Shown: positions 1 to 12,284 of the stretch, one piece after another
How positions within the stretch are numbered: the stretch's first letter is position 1
Layout: each line of letters opens with the position of its first letter
DNA from: Saturnia japonica
Taxonomy: Eukaryota > Arthropoda > Insecta > Lepidoptera > Saturniidae
Direction of reading: 5' to 3'
Assembly (NCBI GenBank): GCA_033032175.1
Contig: CM065307.1
Coordinates: 2,480,001-2,544,000 of the forward strand
Length of the DNA: 64,000 nt
The notes under the pieces: generated by a model
The model's input: only the letters and a program-made list of their open reading frames with translations
Database searches by the model: none
What the model was told of the DNA's origin: nothing
Translations under genes and position numbers: made by a program

Positions 1-555
1 ACAACCGGTCTGACGCATTGGATGTAACACATCAAAAAAGAAATGGAACACAACTTTCCCTTTTGCACCTTTTTAAGAAACTAGGTATATAAATACGTAT
101 TTCAAATTTAGTATAATTTTTAATTAAAACACTAAACAGAATGATTCTTTTGACTGAAATAAAGTTTCATAACAGGGATATTTCTTTAGCGATTTTTTAT
201 CCGGAAAATTCCCCGATCGGTTTTCCTCTGTCGATGTACTCGCAGGAGCGAAATGAATTCAAACACGGCATATATTTCGTGAATATCAGAAAAGTCTTTT
301 TTCATTTATATTTTTTTCTTTCACAACGGCAGTTTCACTGTATAGTTTAGTTTTTATTGGAACTGATAGTGCCGGGCACCGACGATTTACTGCGCCAAAT
401 ATTTTTTAGTACACCACATTTCATTTTTAGAGTGCATACAGGCATTTGATGAATTCCTGAACAAAACAGAGGAATGGAATCGACTACGAAATTACAAAAC
501 TGTGTATACTACAAGAATATTATCTATCTAGGTTTTATTAATTTTTAACCGGATT
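1..555. other. AT-rich non-coding DNA
   Basis: A 69-codon open frame at 141-350 has no recognisable motif. Nothing else seen. Confidence 0.6.
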
Positions 556-746
556 TATTTTTCAACCGACGATTGCATTTTTTTAAAGGTTCAGCCATAA
601 CTTCTTTTTTTATGAACCGATTTAATTTATTTATTTTTTCGATAAGGGATACCTTAAGTGTGCTCCCATTTTAATTTCATTGACATGGGACCTTCAAGTT
701 CGTAGATACATCAAGAAATTCGTCAAAATCATTGAATTACGTTTTC
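556..746 (+). repeat. Dispersed repeat D fragment
   Basis: Contains CAGCCATAACTTCTTTTTT, CCCATTTTAATTTCATTG and GGACCTTCAAGTTCGTAGAT, the core shared by at least seven places in the window. Class unknown; no coding. Confidence 0.65.
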
Positions 747-1204
747 TTTTTTTGTTAAAAATGTTCTGGTTTATTTTGATTTAATAGTTTCAACTGTACT
801 ATGAAAAATATATAAATTCACAACTTTGACAGTTAATTATTAATAATAGTTTATTTATTAAAATGATGAAATTTCATTGTGATAACTGAAAGTTTTGGTA
901 ACTGCCAACGAATTAAGTAAAACCAATTGATTAGGTAGATTCTAAGCTAAAATAAAACATATATATTTTTAAGTTTCTGATAATTATTTCAAAAAATACA
1001 GTTTTTGATTTAACATGTAGCTTTGAAACTGATATGGAAACTTAAGAACAGTAAATTTTACAAATAATTTCATTATTTTACAAAAATGTTTAATGTAAAA
1101 AAAAATACATATAAAAATATTAGTAAAGTGCGACATGCGGTACCTCTCCGTATGACTAACATAAATGTACAGTGTATTTTTAAAATACATATTTGGTTGT
1201 GGTT

Positions 1205-1436
1205 TTAATCGACCTAAAAAAAAGACGGCAGGTTAATCAATTCGAATATATATATATATATTTTTTCTTTTTACGGATGTTCACCCATAAATCTTTGATT
1301 ATAAACAGATTTGGATGATTCTCTTTTTGATAGGGGGTACCTCAACGATAGTCCCATTTTAATTTCATTGGCATTGGACCTTCGATTTAGAAGATGCACC
1401 ACGAAACTTTTTTAAATCATTGAAGATGGTTTTCTT
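1205..1436 (+). repeat. Dispersed repeat D
   Basis: Longer copy with a (TA)n stretch (1245-1261), TTTTTGATAGGGGGTACCTC and GGCATTGGACCTTCGATTTA. Confidence 0.7.
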
Positions 1437-1560
1437 TGTTATTTAAAATTGTCTTGTTATAAGATCAAATAAACCGACACTAAATATAAATTTAAAAAGC
1501 CGGACCAACCAGGCATCAACTAATATCTCTAGTAACTCGATTTTTCGTCGATTAGTCTAC

Positions 1561-1774
1561 CTCATTAGCCTAGTGGTTCTAAGTGCGACTACTATGCTCG
1601 AGGTTCTGAGTTAAATTGTCAGTAGCAGCTTAGAGTTTCGCTTTGTGCCCGATTAATGGCAATAACCTCGCCTCCTATTACCTAAACATACACGTTGAAA
1701 TATGGGTGTACATTAATTAGTACACCTCTGTCTAACCCTTCGGGGATACAGGTGTGATGGTATGTTATGTTATG
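1561..1774 (+). mobile_element. tRNA-derived SINE
   Basis: Starts CTCATTAGCCTAGTGGTTCT (box A-like), with a decayed box B region near 1605. The body has GCCTCCTATTACC and GGTGTACATTAATTAGTACA, then CACCTCTGTCTAACCCTTCG and a TATGTTATGTTATG tail. Related copies are at 28068 and 63384. Confidence 0.75.
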
Positions 1775-4700
1775 CTTTAGAACCTTAAACGAAAATATTT
1801 TCATAGTGGTTTGATGCGAATGTAAGCTACATATATCGGAAAACGTTGCAACGTCAGATTAAAGGAGTGCGTTATACACCGATTCAAATTGCATTCGAAG
1901 AAATTTATTAAGAATACACAATTTCTTTATCGAGCAATAGATAACTTATATTTTTATTTACTTTATTATAATTTATCGTTTATACTAAATGTACTGTCCA
2001 GAGTATTTTTTTTTATGAATACGTATCAAACGCAAATATTGTCTGTATACTTCCACAACGTATTTATTATATGCCATTTTGTTTGTAAAAAGATAACAGG
2101 GAATACTACATGTTCGTGCGAGATAGCTAAACTATTTTCATTTAACTAACTATACGAGAAAACAATAAATTCCAAAACTTTATAATCCGATTTACGAAGA
2201 AAGTAACATATTACAAGATTTTCATTTAACTGTGTCTTATGGTTTCACCCGTGTTAAATTTATTCGAACAACTTTCCACCACCGACTCCGCCAACACATC
2301 CGTGTAGCCTAATCATTGTTCTCACTTTATTTACTTATTTGCCTATAACTTGACAGATTCTTTGACGTGCTTGTTTACTACTTCGCTCACTTAGAATAGT
2401 ATGAAGTTATATAGCCTATAACCTTTCTCAATAAATAGGCTATAAAATGTAAAAGGATTTTTTTTATCACATCGGTAAATATAAAGATTAGCGCTTTCAA
2501 ACAAACAAACAAAAACACTATCTCTTCAGTTTTCTAATATCATTGTATATTAATGAACGAATATGTATACATTATAACTAGGTTGTACATAAAATGAACG
2601 GTGGCAATCATATATAGCGTAGTTTTTACAAGATACAATCCACTACTTTATAACCATTTCTTCGTATGCTCAGCACAGTATAGATTGTATATCAGCTTGG
2701 ACGACCAATGTAATATGTTGCTCATTAAAAAAAAAACAAAGTATGAATTATCAATTTTTGTTAACAAATTTAATTTAATATATTTCTGAATTAAAAAAAA
2801 TCTAAGTGAACATAAAATTTTTAAAATGTAATTCGATTTTTTTTATAAATTTTAGGGTGTACGTGTTTTAATTTGAATTATAGAAGAATAATATATTTCA
2901 GTTAAACTGTAGGATATGCAGTTGTGGGTTTATGTGTATGAGTTGATTATAATAACTATTACAAATATATAACTACATAGTTTCTAAACGAACGGTACAG
3001 AAGTTGGTTATAAAAGAAATACAAATAGCGTTTGTAGATTATTTCAGGATATAGTAGGTATTGGGTTGTACTGTGTAACGTAGCTATTGTGTTATGTGAG
3101 AGCCTGTAATTATTATAGAAATAATTAAAAGTGTATCAAGTTCAAGAGGCGTTTATTTTAGAAGATATAACAGATTATAAACACTATATATAAATATTGT
3201 AGATTATATTATCGCTTCAGAAGATGAACAAAATTACATGCGTAATAGCAAAATGCAAAAAAAAGCAATAAAAAAACAGTGTCCACCAAAACATCAATAA
3301 AATTACAAATAAGGAGCAAACAAACAACCTTAGAAGTTTAATCCAAATAAACTCCTGAAACATCCATTACCCTTCCCAAAAGCTATTTAAAAGGACCTAA
3401 TCGAATCCCTTCGAGAAAATATCGTAACGTTTACATCACTATATATAACTTAAAGGCGGTGAAACGAGCCGGAAAAAATATACGCAAACATAAGTCAGGG
3501 CTCGTTACCTTCGGTTCGGTTTATAAATAATAATATATATCGACACTATCCCTCAAGGAATGGGCCCGTTAAAATATTTAACGTCCATTATTCGCATGTG
3601 AAAAATGCTCGGTTTCCCCGTGCCCACACTTTGTATGCAAATATGACGGCCGTGTTAGTTTTGCCAACATATTGATCTGTATTGCGACCAAAAAAGTTGC
3701 GTTTTTCTTTCCAATTTTTCATACAAATATATTTACTTAATTCAAGCTACTTCCTTAGTCAAAAATTTAGATATTCTTGTATTGTTATTTAATTATTTGT
3801 TTTAAGTGACAGTTTTTAACCACTACTACCATAAAAAAAAAAAAATTATTTCATTAATTCGTATGTAGTCTGATTTCAGTTTATGGCCCATAACATACAT
3901 TAATTAACGATATGCATCACGTATTACGCTTCGAGAATTACCACTATATATCCATCAACCAAAAAGTTGCATATAGTACAAAACCTGTCAAATCGACTTA
4001 AATCGCCAAATCACGTTTACCCGTATATTTTTGCCAAGATTTATTTTTTGTAAGGGCATTTGTATTTCGATATGATAATGCAAACGATTGATGTATAGTT
4101 GTTCATTCATCTTTTAGCGGTCGGTAAAGTTCTTTACAAAATTTAATATGTACTCACTTCTAACTCAGCGACCCAAACACCTGCCAACGGTTAATTTATT
4201 TTGTTTGTAAAGTATACACACACGTTTATCCAATGAAATAACACATTATCTCGTTTTTGTGTCCAATGTTTTTACAGTGAGTGCCTTTACTCTTCAATTG
4301 TTAAGTAGGATTATCTCTTTTCACTTGACATAGGTTCGGGTTTTATTATGTAATAAATGTCTACATATTTACACGTTACTGCTTGTGTTTTTCTTTTCTA
4401 TAAAAAGAAAATATGATATTTAATAAATAATTGTACTCTGGGGTATAATAGAATACGCCAGGAGAATAATCAGTATGTTGATCTACGAAATTTTGGCATT
4501 TTTATGTATGTGAAAAGTATTATTTACAAATCTGTGTTGTAGAGTACTTTTATATAATAGCAGGTCACCTATTTAGAGTTCAGTCAGTAAGTATAGATTA
4601 TATTGCGTCTTTTGCAGTACCGTACCCATATCCAGTAATCAAGCCGGATGATAGAGGTCTATGTGTACCCGAGTGGAGTGCGATCACCACGCACATACTA

Positions 4701-5574
4701 ATAAATCTTCCACAGTGACTCTCTTATGATTTTCCAAATTACGTGGTCAGCTATTGTATAGTTGGTGAAAGGATTGCAGGGCGACAAATTGGCGATGTCC
4801 AGTGATAGATTGAAGATCTCTTAGTGGTAATTTTTTTTTGGATTGTACTGTGCTTATTATCATGCAAAATTCCGCCAATTCTTCGAAAAAAAAAATTTAC
4901 GGAGGTAACAACGGTAAACTATATTTAATAGCAATCAGTATTTTCTTTGGAAACCTGTAAAAAAAATGACATACAGTAACTGAATTACTGTTATTCTAAG
5001 AATAAATACAATATTTAAAATTTGGTCTATAATAAGGTAATCCTCGATTAAAGAATCCGCTTCATTTGCCCATATATCTCTATACGAAATAGAAAAAGTA
5101 ATTTTAATAAACAAAAGTACATAAAATAATACATCTTATTTTGCATCACTAACTATGACTTTATTTTTGCTGAAAATAAATACTGCATGCAGTCACTTTT
5201 TTTCTTATAAGCTAGGCAGAATAAGCGTTCATATGTTTTCAAAGTATATGTAGGCCGAACTAGAGTTAACGCATTCTTGTTAGTTCATGTTATACACGCC
5301 GCGCGTGCCTGGGACAAAGGCGCACGATAATATGTCGTGTTTTGAAGTAAAAATGAGTGATATATTATATTGCACGCTTCGGTGTGACACGAGGAATTTT
5401 ATTTTATCCATTTTAATACTAGCCAACTCTTGGCTTTGAGTTTTTGGCGGAATCTTCGACTGATATGTCGGCGTGTTAATTCTTATTCATTAACTTAGGC
5501 TTTTGCTTTTAATATACAATTTGTAGTTTGGTTATTATGCTTAAGTGAAGGCTGTTTTACTCAGCTCGTGTAAT
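1775..5574. other. Non-coding DNA, mostly single-copy by eye
   Basis: Apart from the Helitron-like fragment at 2235-2545, no gene or recognised repeat. About 3400-3670 is less AT-rich (GGCGGTGAAACGAGCCGG, CAAGGAATGGGCCCGTTAAA, AATGCTCGGTTTCCCCGTGC) without open frames and could be conserved non-coding DNA. Confidence 0.5.
2235..2545 (-). mobile_element. Helitron-like fragment
   Basis: TTATGGTTTCACCCGTGTTA, CAATAAATAGGCTATAAAAT, TTAGCGCTTTCAAACAAACA and CTCTTCAGTTTTCTAATATC resemble the reversed 5' part of family B elements. No 3' terminus. Confidence 0.45.
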
Positions 5575-5665
5575 TGGATGAGAGAGCGACGCTCCAGAGA
5601 GCCGCCGCGCCGCGCCGCCCAGTTCGTTAGTGCAACTAATAATCAGTTTCATTAACATTTAATGA
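5575..5665 (+). promoter_or_regulatory. GC-rich promoter-like island
   Basis: GAGAGAGCGACGCTCC, GCCGCCGCGCCGCGCCGCCC, then CAGTTCGTTAGTGC and AATCAGTTTCATT, which resemble arthropod initiators. The island stands out in AT-rich DNA and is not a repeat recognised elsewhere in the window. No associated coding exon found. Confidence 0.3.
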
Positions 5666-5814
5666 TGTTTTGCCGGCTTTACTGTAATGTATTTAATTAA
5701 AATTAAATCAATTTATAACTGTAATTAGTTTATGCAAGCTATGTAAGCGTTTGCTATGAAATATAGGTGTACGGTGACATACATTATGTCGAGACAAACA
5801 TCTTAGCTTTCCAT

Positions 5815-6194
5815 GGATTCACCGTGCGGGTGCCGGGTTCATCGTGTGGCAGACAGAGGGAACAAGAGCAACCCCCGGCACTTGCGACCCAGGTGTAGGT
5901 TTAAGGTGCCCCTTATGATGCACGTCAGCGCTCAGCTTGACAGCCTGCGATACCCTCCCTGCCAAGCCAGATTTGGTAAGAGACTGGTAATGCTGCTTTA
6001 GATACGCGTTCTAAAATAGAACTTACTACAGTTCTCGACAGGCCGAGGTCTTTTAACAAGTCATAGAGAGATTTCGCTGGAATACCTCTCGCTCCCACTC
6101 CCACCGCATAGCAGTTCTTGGTTAACTCGTTGCATAAATCGTAATATTTATTAATTTTTATTTCGTGGTCTTCAGGTATATTAGTTTCCCACAT
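5815..6194 (-). pseudogene. LINE-type RT C-terminal remnant with 3' tail
   Basis: Minus strand from 6194: WETNIPEDHEIKINKYYDL, then AVGVGARGIPAKSLYDLLKD and SYQIWLGREG, stop near 5925. This is the small conserved tail domain found after many insect non-LTR reverse transcriptases. GC-rich non-coding sequence to about 5815 is probably its 3'UTR. Clan not determined. Confidence 0.6.
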
Positions 6195-6764
6195 TACAAG
6201 TAAGCTCTACAAGTACTACTTGTTTGATTTCTCGCTCCCTAAATATTAATATTAATTATTATAAATATTATTTTCGTCTAGTAATTTTAATATTATTAAC
6301 AATTCTTCCTATCAATTGGGGAATTGCATATACTCACCTTATACAAATATCATGAAAATGGATTGAGTTGTTTTTGCACTTCTAAAAATATATTATTGAC
6401 AGTTTTGTAAGTCTGTCAGTTGAGGAATGAATTATACTTCCCGTCAACAGAATTTCATCTGTAGATCAGTCAAGCCGTTTTCAAGTTAAATCCGTGAAGT
6501 AAAGAGAATAAAATCACATGTACAAACAGAACTACAGATTTAATAATATAGATAGATAATTTGTTATTATCGACGATAAATATAATAATTTTGTTAAGGC
6601 CTTTTCCACGTATTAATGAAGATATCGTTGAGAAGTTCCGCGGTGTTTCCTCATGGATAAACCTACTACTAAGTGCAAATAACAATATAAAAAACGCCCT
6701 ATATCTGAGATAAGTAAGCATAGGTTTTTGTGACGTTAACTACACTAGTTAGTGTACAAATACT

Positions 6765-7040
6765 TTCAGATCACTTACACATACGCATGTTTTCTTCCTT
6801 CCTCCCTGGAAGCGAATTTACGGATAGGGAATTAGCCAGATCGCAACTTAATCGCAATCGCGGCAACCGCCCAAGCTGAGGTCCGGCCACTTTAGCACCC
6901 TTGAGCGAGTTGCCCTTACGTTAGCGGTTGAGTGCCTCAAGCGCTCGCCCGCAAGTCACTGTGAAGCTGTAAAAGCCGTCGGAAGCTTCAGGGCCCCTAA
7001 GGATAACATTAAATTAAATTAAAATTAAATTAATTAAAAA
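6765..7040 (+). mobile_element. Jockey 3'UTR fragment (family E) with AAATT-rich tail
   Basis: Matches the Jockey 3'UTR at 48250-48779 in opposite orientation (GTGAAGCTGTAAAAGCCGTC, GGGCCCCTAAGG), ending in a run of ATTAAATTAAATT units at 7007-7040. A 5'-truncated LINE insertion. Confidence 0.75.
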
Positions 7041-7744
7041 GTGACGAAAACGAAACACTAAACAAATTTTTCATTTAAGTATTTCTTAAATAAAGTCATC
7101 ATTACTTATTATTAAAATAAATTACATTATAATAACATAAAAAAAAACCTTATTTTATGTTTACAGCGAACTGTGTACTTCTACATTTGCTTAAATATTT
7201 TCCTGGAAATTAACATACAGGAACATCAAACGTATTATTCATTCTTTGAATAGCCCATTTACTTGATACTGTTCATAATAGAATTTGACGTAAACTGGGA
7301 TTTGAAAGAAAATCATTTTTTTAAATATTGTTAAATATAAAACAAATCATTTTTGAGTATCATTATCTAAAAAGAATACTTTTTGACAGTACTATAGATC
7401 AAGTTTCCTTTTTAAAGAGTCTTGTCTTAAAACTATAATTTTTTTTTAGGTTTCGGTGACAGAGAACGCTTTGATGAAACCATTATAAGCCACTAGGTAT
7501 TACATGATCTTTCTATGCCTTAATTACTGTATAAAAATTACTATTTAACAAACAACAAAAAATGTTAATTATGGAATGTGGTGTCAAATACCCGAATGGA
7601 TTGTGACTACCATAAACATGGTAAACAACCGTCTCTCTCATACATCGTGTTTCGAGATCAACAGGATCAGTTAGTGTATACCTAATTACTTATTTCTTTC
7701 CTTATCGTATTTTTAGACCGTAATTACGACTTAGGTACTACCCT

Positions 7745-8075
7745 CCCAATGTATCCTTGATAACTTAATGTATATTCGTAAAAACTTAGTCAAGCTAGAT
7801 TTTTCTAAATGTTAATACTAAAAATAGAAATAAATTAGTTGTAAAGTGTTTTAGTGTTATTAAAATTAATAAAAGTTTTTTAGGTAATAGTGTTAGGTTC
7901 TATAATAAGATTCCGAAGCACATTACTGATTTGCCGGACAACAAGTTAAAGGACCATGCCATGCGGGTTTTACTGTCAAAAGGTTATTATTATAGGGTGG
8001 ATCATTATGTGAATGATAGTGATGTCTGGAAGTGACTCCCTCTCTGTGCATCCACTAAATTATTATTATTATTGT
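7745..8075 (+). pseudogene. Non-LTR retrotransposon RT tail, third copy
   Basis: Homologous at DNA level to the RT tails in the 3.4-kb duplication: the same block from the TTGATAACTTAATG-like upstream part through VRFYNKIPKHITDLPDNKLK to DVWK and a stop at 8035, then an ATTATTATTATT tail. An extra TAT in the LLSKGYYYR region and other changes show independent decay. A 5'-truncated LINE insertion is the likely origin. Confidence 0.75.
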
Positions 8076-8296
8076 AGCTGTATTAGTCTGGGTAAAGTTC
8101 ATAAAAAAATCCAAAAAAAATAAGCAATTTGAGTTTTTAGAGGTTTCCAATTTTACGGTAAACATTTAAAAAATTTCTGTCCCTGTACCATTACTAATAT
8201 TAAAAAAAAAAACAATTGGTTTGTACAACAAACGTCAATTCAGTTTAATTAGTAATAAGCAATAAGTAAATTTTTAACAAAAAAGAAAACAAACTG

Positions 8297-9042
8297 TATC
8301 TTCGAAGTTGAAGGTCCAATGACAATGAAATTAAAATGGGACCGGACCATCCTTGAAGTATCCTTTTCCAACTATACCATTTCCATTTCTTTATTTTTTC
8401 GATGACAACTCCTGTGAAAACTTGAACGAGCGTCTTTTTTACATTATGTATGCATTATTTTATAAAAATATGACGTTTACACAAGTACAAGGTTATACCA
8501 GAGTCGGAGAAACTGATAGGGATGGAGCTATATCAATAAACGTAACACGATAACAGACCCGATATTTTTTTACAAAATGTAAAAAACTAAACTACTGCCG
8601 GATACTTTTGTACAAATTTATTAACTAATATTATATTTCATTACAAGATGTTACGCGTATTAATTCTTGATTGATAATGCCATCTTCTTCAAAATTTTCG
8701 AAACTGTTGTAAAATAAGTAGGTATAGGTAAGGTACTCGACAATGAAACGAAATAATTATAAAGACAGGTAATCTTTATTTATTTATTTTAATCAAAATC
8801 TCATGAATCGTCACTACTTATTTCATATCGATATTCATTCAGATTGATATAATTAATTATTTGGTCACAACACTACAACTATCAAATTAGAACTGTCATC
8901 GAGAAAATAAAGAAATGGAAATAGTATAAAAAGAATCATCCAAATCAGTTCCTAAAAAAATAATTTATGGCTGAAAATCTATAAATAAATATACATTCGA
9001 ATTTAGAACATCCTCCATTTTTTTTTAAGTCGGTTCAAACAT
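8297..9042 (-). repeat. Dispersed repeat D, split by a TIR element
   Basis: Halves 8297-8374 and 8929-9042. Together they match other D copies: CTTCGAAGTTGAAGGTCCAA, ATGAAATTAAAATGGGAC, TATCCTTTTCCAAC then AAAAGAATCATCCAAATC and the CCTCCATTTTTTTTTAAGTC end. The 552-bp insert lies between. Confidence 0.8.
8375..8926. mobile_element. 552-bp TIR element (MITE-like, Tc1/mariner-type ends)
   Basis: 33-bp inverted repeats (8375-8407 and 8894-8926; TACCATTTCCATTTCTTTAT at the left end) with two mismatches, flanked by TA at 8373-8374 and 8927-8928. Removing it and one TA rejoins the two halves of a D repeat. The interior has no transposase-like frame. Likely a deletion derivative mobilised by a transposase encoded elsewhere. 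Confidence 0.85.
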
Positions 9043-9326
9043 TTAAAAATCTTATAGTCTATGCGCGCAAAGCTATGGGAGGAAAGCCAGTAATTTATAA
9101 TACACCCATGTAACAATGCAAATTATAACTCAATTTAAACCATTTCACTAGTTAAAACAATTTTATTCATAGTAAACCAGCTTGCGTTTTAAATCACCGT
9201 CAGTTGTTACAAAGTGTAACGTATGTATAATGCAGTTAGGTGCATTATCGTACTACATAAAAGTAAATATATCATCGTTGTAAGTTGGAAGCCGCCGCTG
9301 TACAAACCTTATTATGTTTTGTCATA

Positions 9327-9412
9327 ATGAGCAAGGAGTCGCAGATTCCGTTTTGCAGTGACAGTTTGTGTATTCCACGTGACTATCTTAGTTACAGTAC
9401 AAAGCATAAGCG
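9327..9412 (+). CDS. Candidate first coding exon (29 codons) with splice donor
   Basis: ATG at 9327 opens MSKESQIPFCSDSLCIPRDY then LSYSTKHK and two bases of the next codon, followed by GTAAGTGA, a near-perfect donor at 9413. Reading through meets TAA at once, so the exon only makes sense spliced. Composition is richer in G and C than its surroundings, no repeat family covers it, and GTCAGTTGTTAC at about 9199 upstream resembles an arthropod initiator. No downstream exon was recognised and no protein family is known to me, so it could be chance. Confidence 0.3.
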
Positions 9413-9609
9413 GTAAGTGATTTTTTAATATAAGACCTTTATAAACTCACCATGATGAAAATCAAGAGGTAGCTAGATGTATACTGAATGAACTCTAACG
9501 CATCCATGTTGAGTTTTAATTAGAACTTCGATTTTTTTATTTCATTAAATATAAAGATTTGTTCTAAGAATGTTTAGGTCGTAACATTGATGTTATATTT
9601 TTTTTATAG

Positions 9610-9690
9610 TAGCACATACATAAAATATATATACATTCAAATTGAATAACCTCCGTCTTTTTTGAAGTCAATTAAAAAGAAGAAAAATCA
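9610..9690 (-). repeat. Dispersed repeat D, terminal fragment
   Basis: Only the end: TACATTCAAATTGAATAACC then TCCGTCTTTTTTGAAGTCAA. Confidence 0.55.
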
Positions 9691-10823
9691 AAAAGAGAAA
9701 TGTAAGTAACTGAAACGATTAAAGAGATGCGGGCGATCCCGTACACCAGATCGTTACAATTAAAAAATTTGACTCCTTGAATTAAAAATTGTAGTAAATA
9801 TTTATTGATATTTAAAACTTGCTAAGTTTGAGCTCTCTTATCAAAGAAAGTAACAAATTGCTTTGTAAAAGAATTGAAGAACGTACATTCTTATAGCTAT
9901 AATTAACGGAACTTCAATGGTACTTGGCACTCGTTAGATTTCATCTCTTTTATAAATGAAAACAACCACCGTCGTTTTTCCGGACTTAGCCGTTTCTTCA
10001 CGTGTATGTTTTTGTGTGAATATCATTACTTTTTAAAAAGCCAAATAACGCCATCTATCGGCGGATGGATGAAAACACTGTTAATAAGTATTATTTCGTT
10101 GAAAATTGTACTTTATTTAAAGTTTTTCTTTTGTATCCTTTGTATATGCTTAATGATCTAGCTTGATGCCAAGTCTCGTGTTTCTGAGTCACCTAGAAGT
10201 GGTCTATGTTTTTGAGTGAGTGAGTAATAAATATGCTACTTTTCAGACTTTAATAAATAAAGAACTATAATAGATTTATTCAAAAAATTTCTGATTCTAG
10301 ACGTTCAAGGGAGTTTTATTAAACATACAAAATTTCAAATTTGTGGATCTTATAGTATTTGACACATAGAAGGGTCGAAAGTAGCTCGAAATGGTTCGCG
10401 TAAATATATACACAGTGCCGGTAGCGCCGTTTCGAACTTGACTGATACACTTCCGTGTATCTAGATATAACGCTACATGTACTGACTTGAACCACATTAC
10501 TAAGCACTTATAAAGCGCACACCTGGCAGAGAGATTGTCTCGAGAACATAGAAGCTGTAACTTCCCCTTACGTTAGGAACCACGCCATAATTCCGTTTAA
10601 TTCCACTAATTCTAAACTTGGTTTTAGTTGTTTATTACTTAAGTAACGTTAAATATATAATATTAAGTACTTTGAACTTACTCCATGTGGTAACCAAATA
10701 GTAAAATTCGTTATATATAGAAGACTATTATTATGAAATTTCAAGTACAATTCATATTAGATTTTAGGTTTGAGCTGCAGAAGAAATAAGCGTAGGCCAG
10801 TGAAGCAATGGTGGTTTTACGAA

Positions 10824-11510
10824 TCTATACTAATAATATAAAGCTGAAGAGTTTTTTTGGTTGAACACGCTAATCTCAGGAACTACTGATTCGAATGGAA
10901 AAAATGTTTTAGTTTTGGATATCCCATTAATCAAGGAAGGCTATAGGCTATACAATATCACGCTACGATCACTAGTAGCGGGAGTATCAATGAAAAATGT
11001 TGCAAAAACTTGAGAAATTTATTCCTTTTGAGAGCTTCTACCGCGTGGGCTGCGTGAATGGTTAAAGTTACGCATAAATCATGTGGGACGGAAATGTTTC
11101 TCTTAAAAATTTGAAAAATTAGCATATATCTATTTTTTAAGGTTTATTCAATATAACCTTTTTGGTAATAAAATTTGTTCTAAAATAATTAATTATTTGT
11201 GAAGGTGTTTTTATAATACAATATACATGGTGTTAATCCTTATCGAAATAAATATGTTATTCATCACAAATATTTCATTTTGAAGAAAATTGCCCTTTAC
11301 GGTAATTGATTTAAATGAATATCTTAGGAGATATAGTTTTAAAGTAACTCGGCAGCAAAATAATGATCAAGTACCGCGAGCGCATTTTTATTATGCAGAA
11401 TAATGTGGGAGGCGGTCGGTACATATAATTCAGTGCCTACGACTCTCTCTAACCCTTTCTCTCGGACTCTCTTATATGATGCAGACGAAATTGTGCGGGT
11501 AGACGAGTCA
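10824..11510 (+). mobile_element. Helitron-like element, family B
   Basis: Non-autonomous copy. 5' end TCTATACTAATAATATAAAG, then CGCTAATCTCAGGAACTACT, AGGAAGGCTATAGGCTATAC, ATCACGCTACGATCA, TCAATGAAAAATGTTGCAAA, CTTATCGAAATAAATATG, and a CTCTCTCTAACCCTTTCTCT region near the 3' end. This layout is that of the abundant lepidopteran Helitron (Lep1-type). The 3' CTAG is not well kept here. Confidence 0.75.
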
Positions 11511-11619
11511 TAGATTAAATATACTCCAATTAGATAGTCCATTTTTGTACAAACAGATGTAAACCATATTATGGAAGAAGTCAATAATGAAGTGACCGTA
11601 AGGCCATTGCATGGGACAG

Positions 11620-11760
11620 CTGAGTTAGCCAGTTCAGTGAAGAGCGAACGCCGCACGCCGCACACCGGCTCCGATGTACGATAAGTCGACGCAAAACGCT
11701 CCAGTGATTTTATTAATGAATCGAGTCAGTTGCGGCGGAGTTTCACGTTGAATCCATAAT
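11620..11760 (+). promoter_or_regulatory. Second promoter-like island
   Basis: CCAGTTCAGTGAAGAGCGAA, CGCCGCACGCCGCACACCGG, then GAGTCAGTTGCGGCGGAG: two TCAGT initiator-like sites in a GC-rich block. It begins about 110 bp after a Helitron-like element. An open frame from 11759 (80 codons) ends in Phe/Lys-rich AT sequence and is not convincing. Confidence 0.2.
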
Positions 11761-12284
11761 GTACAAACGAACTGGAATAGGCATTTCTAATCAAATTCGT
11801 AGAACATGGACTCGGGAACCGTGTGGAAGAGTGTTTACGTTTTCAAAGATTAACAAAATATTGTTCAGGCATAACTTCTTTGTTTGTTCTTCCTTTGTGA
11901 TCATTTTTCTTTTCAGTTCCTTTTTTTTTTTTAAGGCATATTGGTGGAAAAATAATCAAAAAAATATTGAAATAATATCGTTTTACGTTTCGTATTTTTA
12001 ACTTTGGACCGATAATTGTTGTTCTAATAACGAAAGATAACCAGTATTTAATAGTTTTTAAAAATCAGAATAAAAAATGAGATTTAAATTGTTTTTTTTT
12101 TTAAATAAATTTTTGATGTTGCTGTTTTGACTTATTTTGAAAAAAGCTAAAATGTATGATAACTCAAAAATGGTTCATTTTTTGTAAAATTATCACAAAT
12201 AGTCACCCCTATCACATCTTAACGGGAATATTATATGTGGAATTACTAATAACCTTATAATGCATTTTTTTTGTACTCGCCTGA

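Larger units (their letters stand above)
9043..10823. other. Non-coding apart from the candidate exon
   Basis: Holds the candidate exon at 9327-9412 and a D end at 9610-9690. The rest shows no coding motifs; the open frames at 10297-10507 overlap each other and look like chance. Confidence 0.5.

Noticed and set aside
1240..1262. CRISPR or satellite-like short repeats
   Set aside because: Simple TA microsatellite. No array of spaced identical repeats exists anywhere in the window, and the DNA is eukaryotic.
5813..6001. 62-codon plus-strand frame with Arg/Cys-rich start
   Set aside because: Overlaps the LINE RT tail and its 3'UTR on the other strand; no motif.
9468..9500. TGTATACTGAATGAACTC resembles the start of microRNA iab-4
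   Set aside because: The seed is offset, the 3' half differs, and no opposing arm able to form the precursor hairpin follows.
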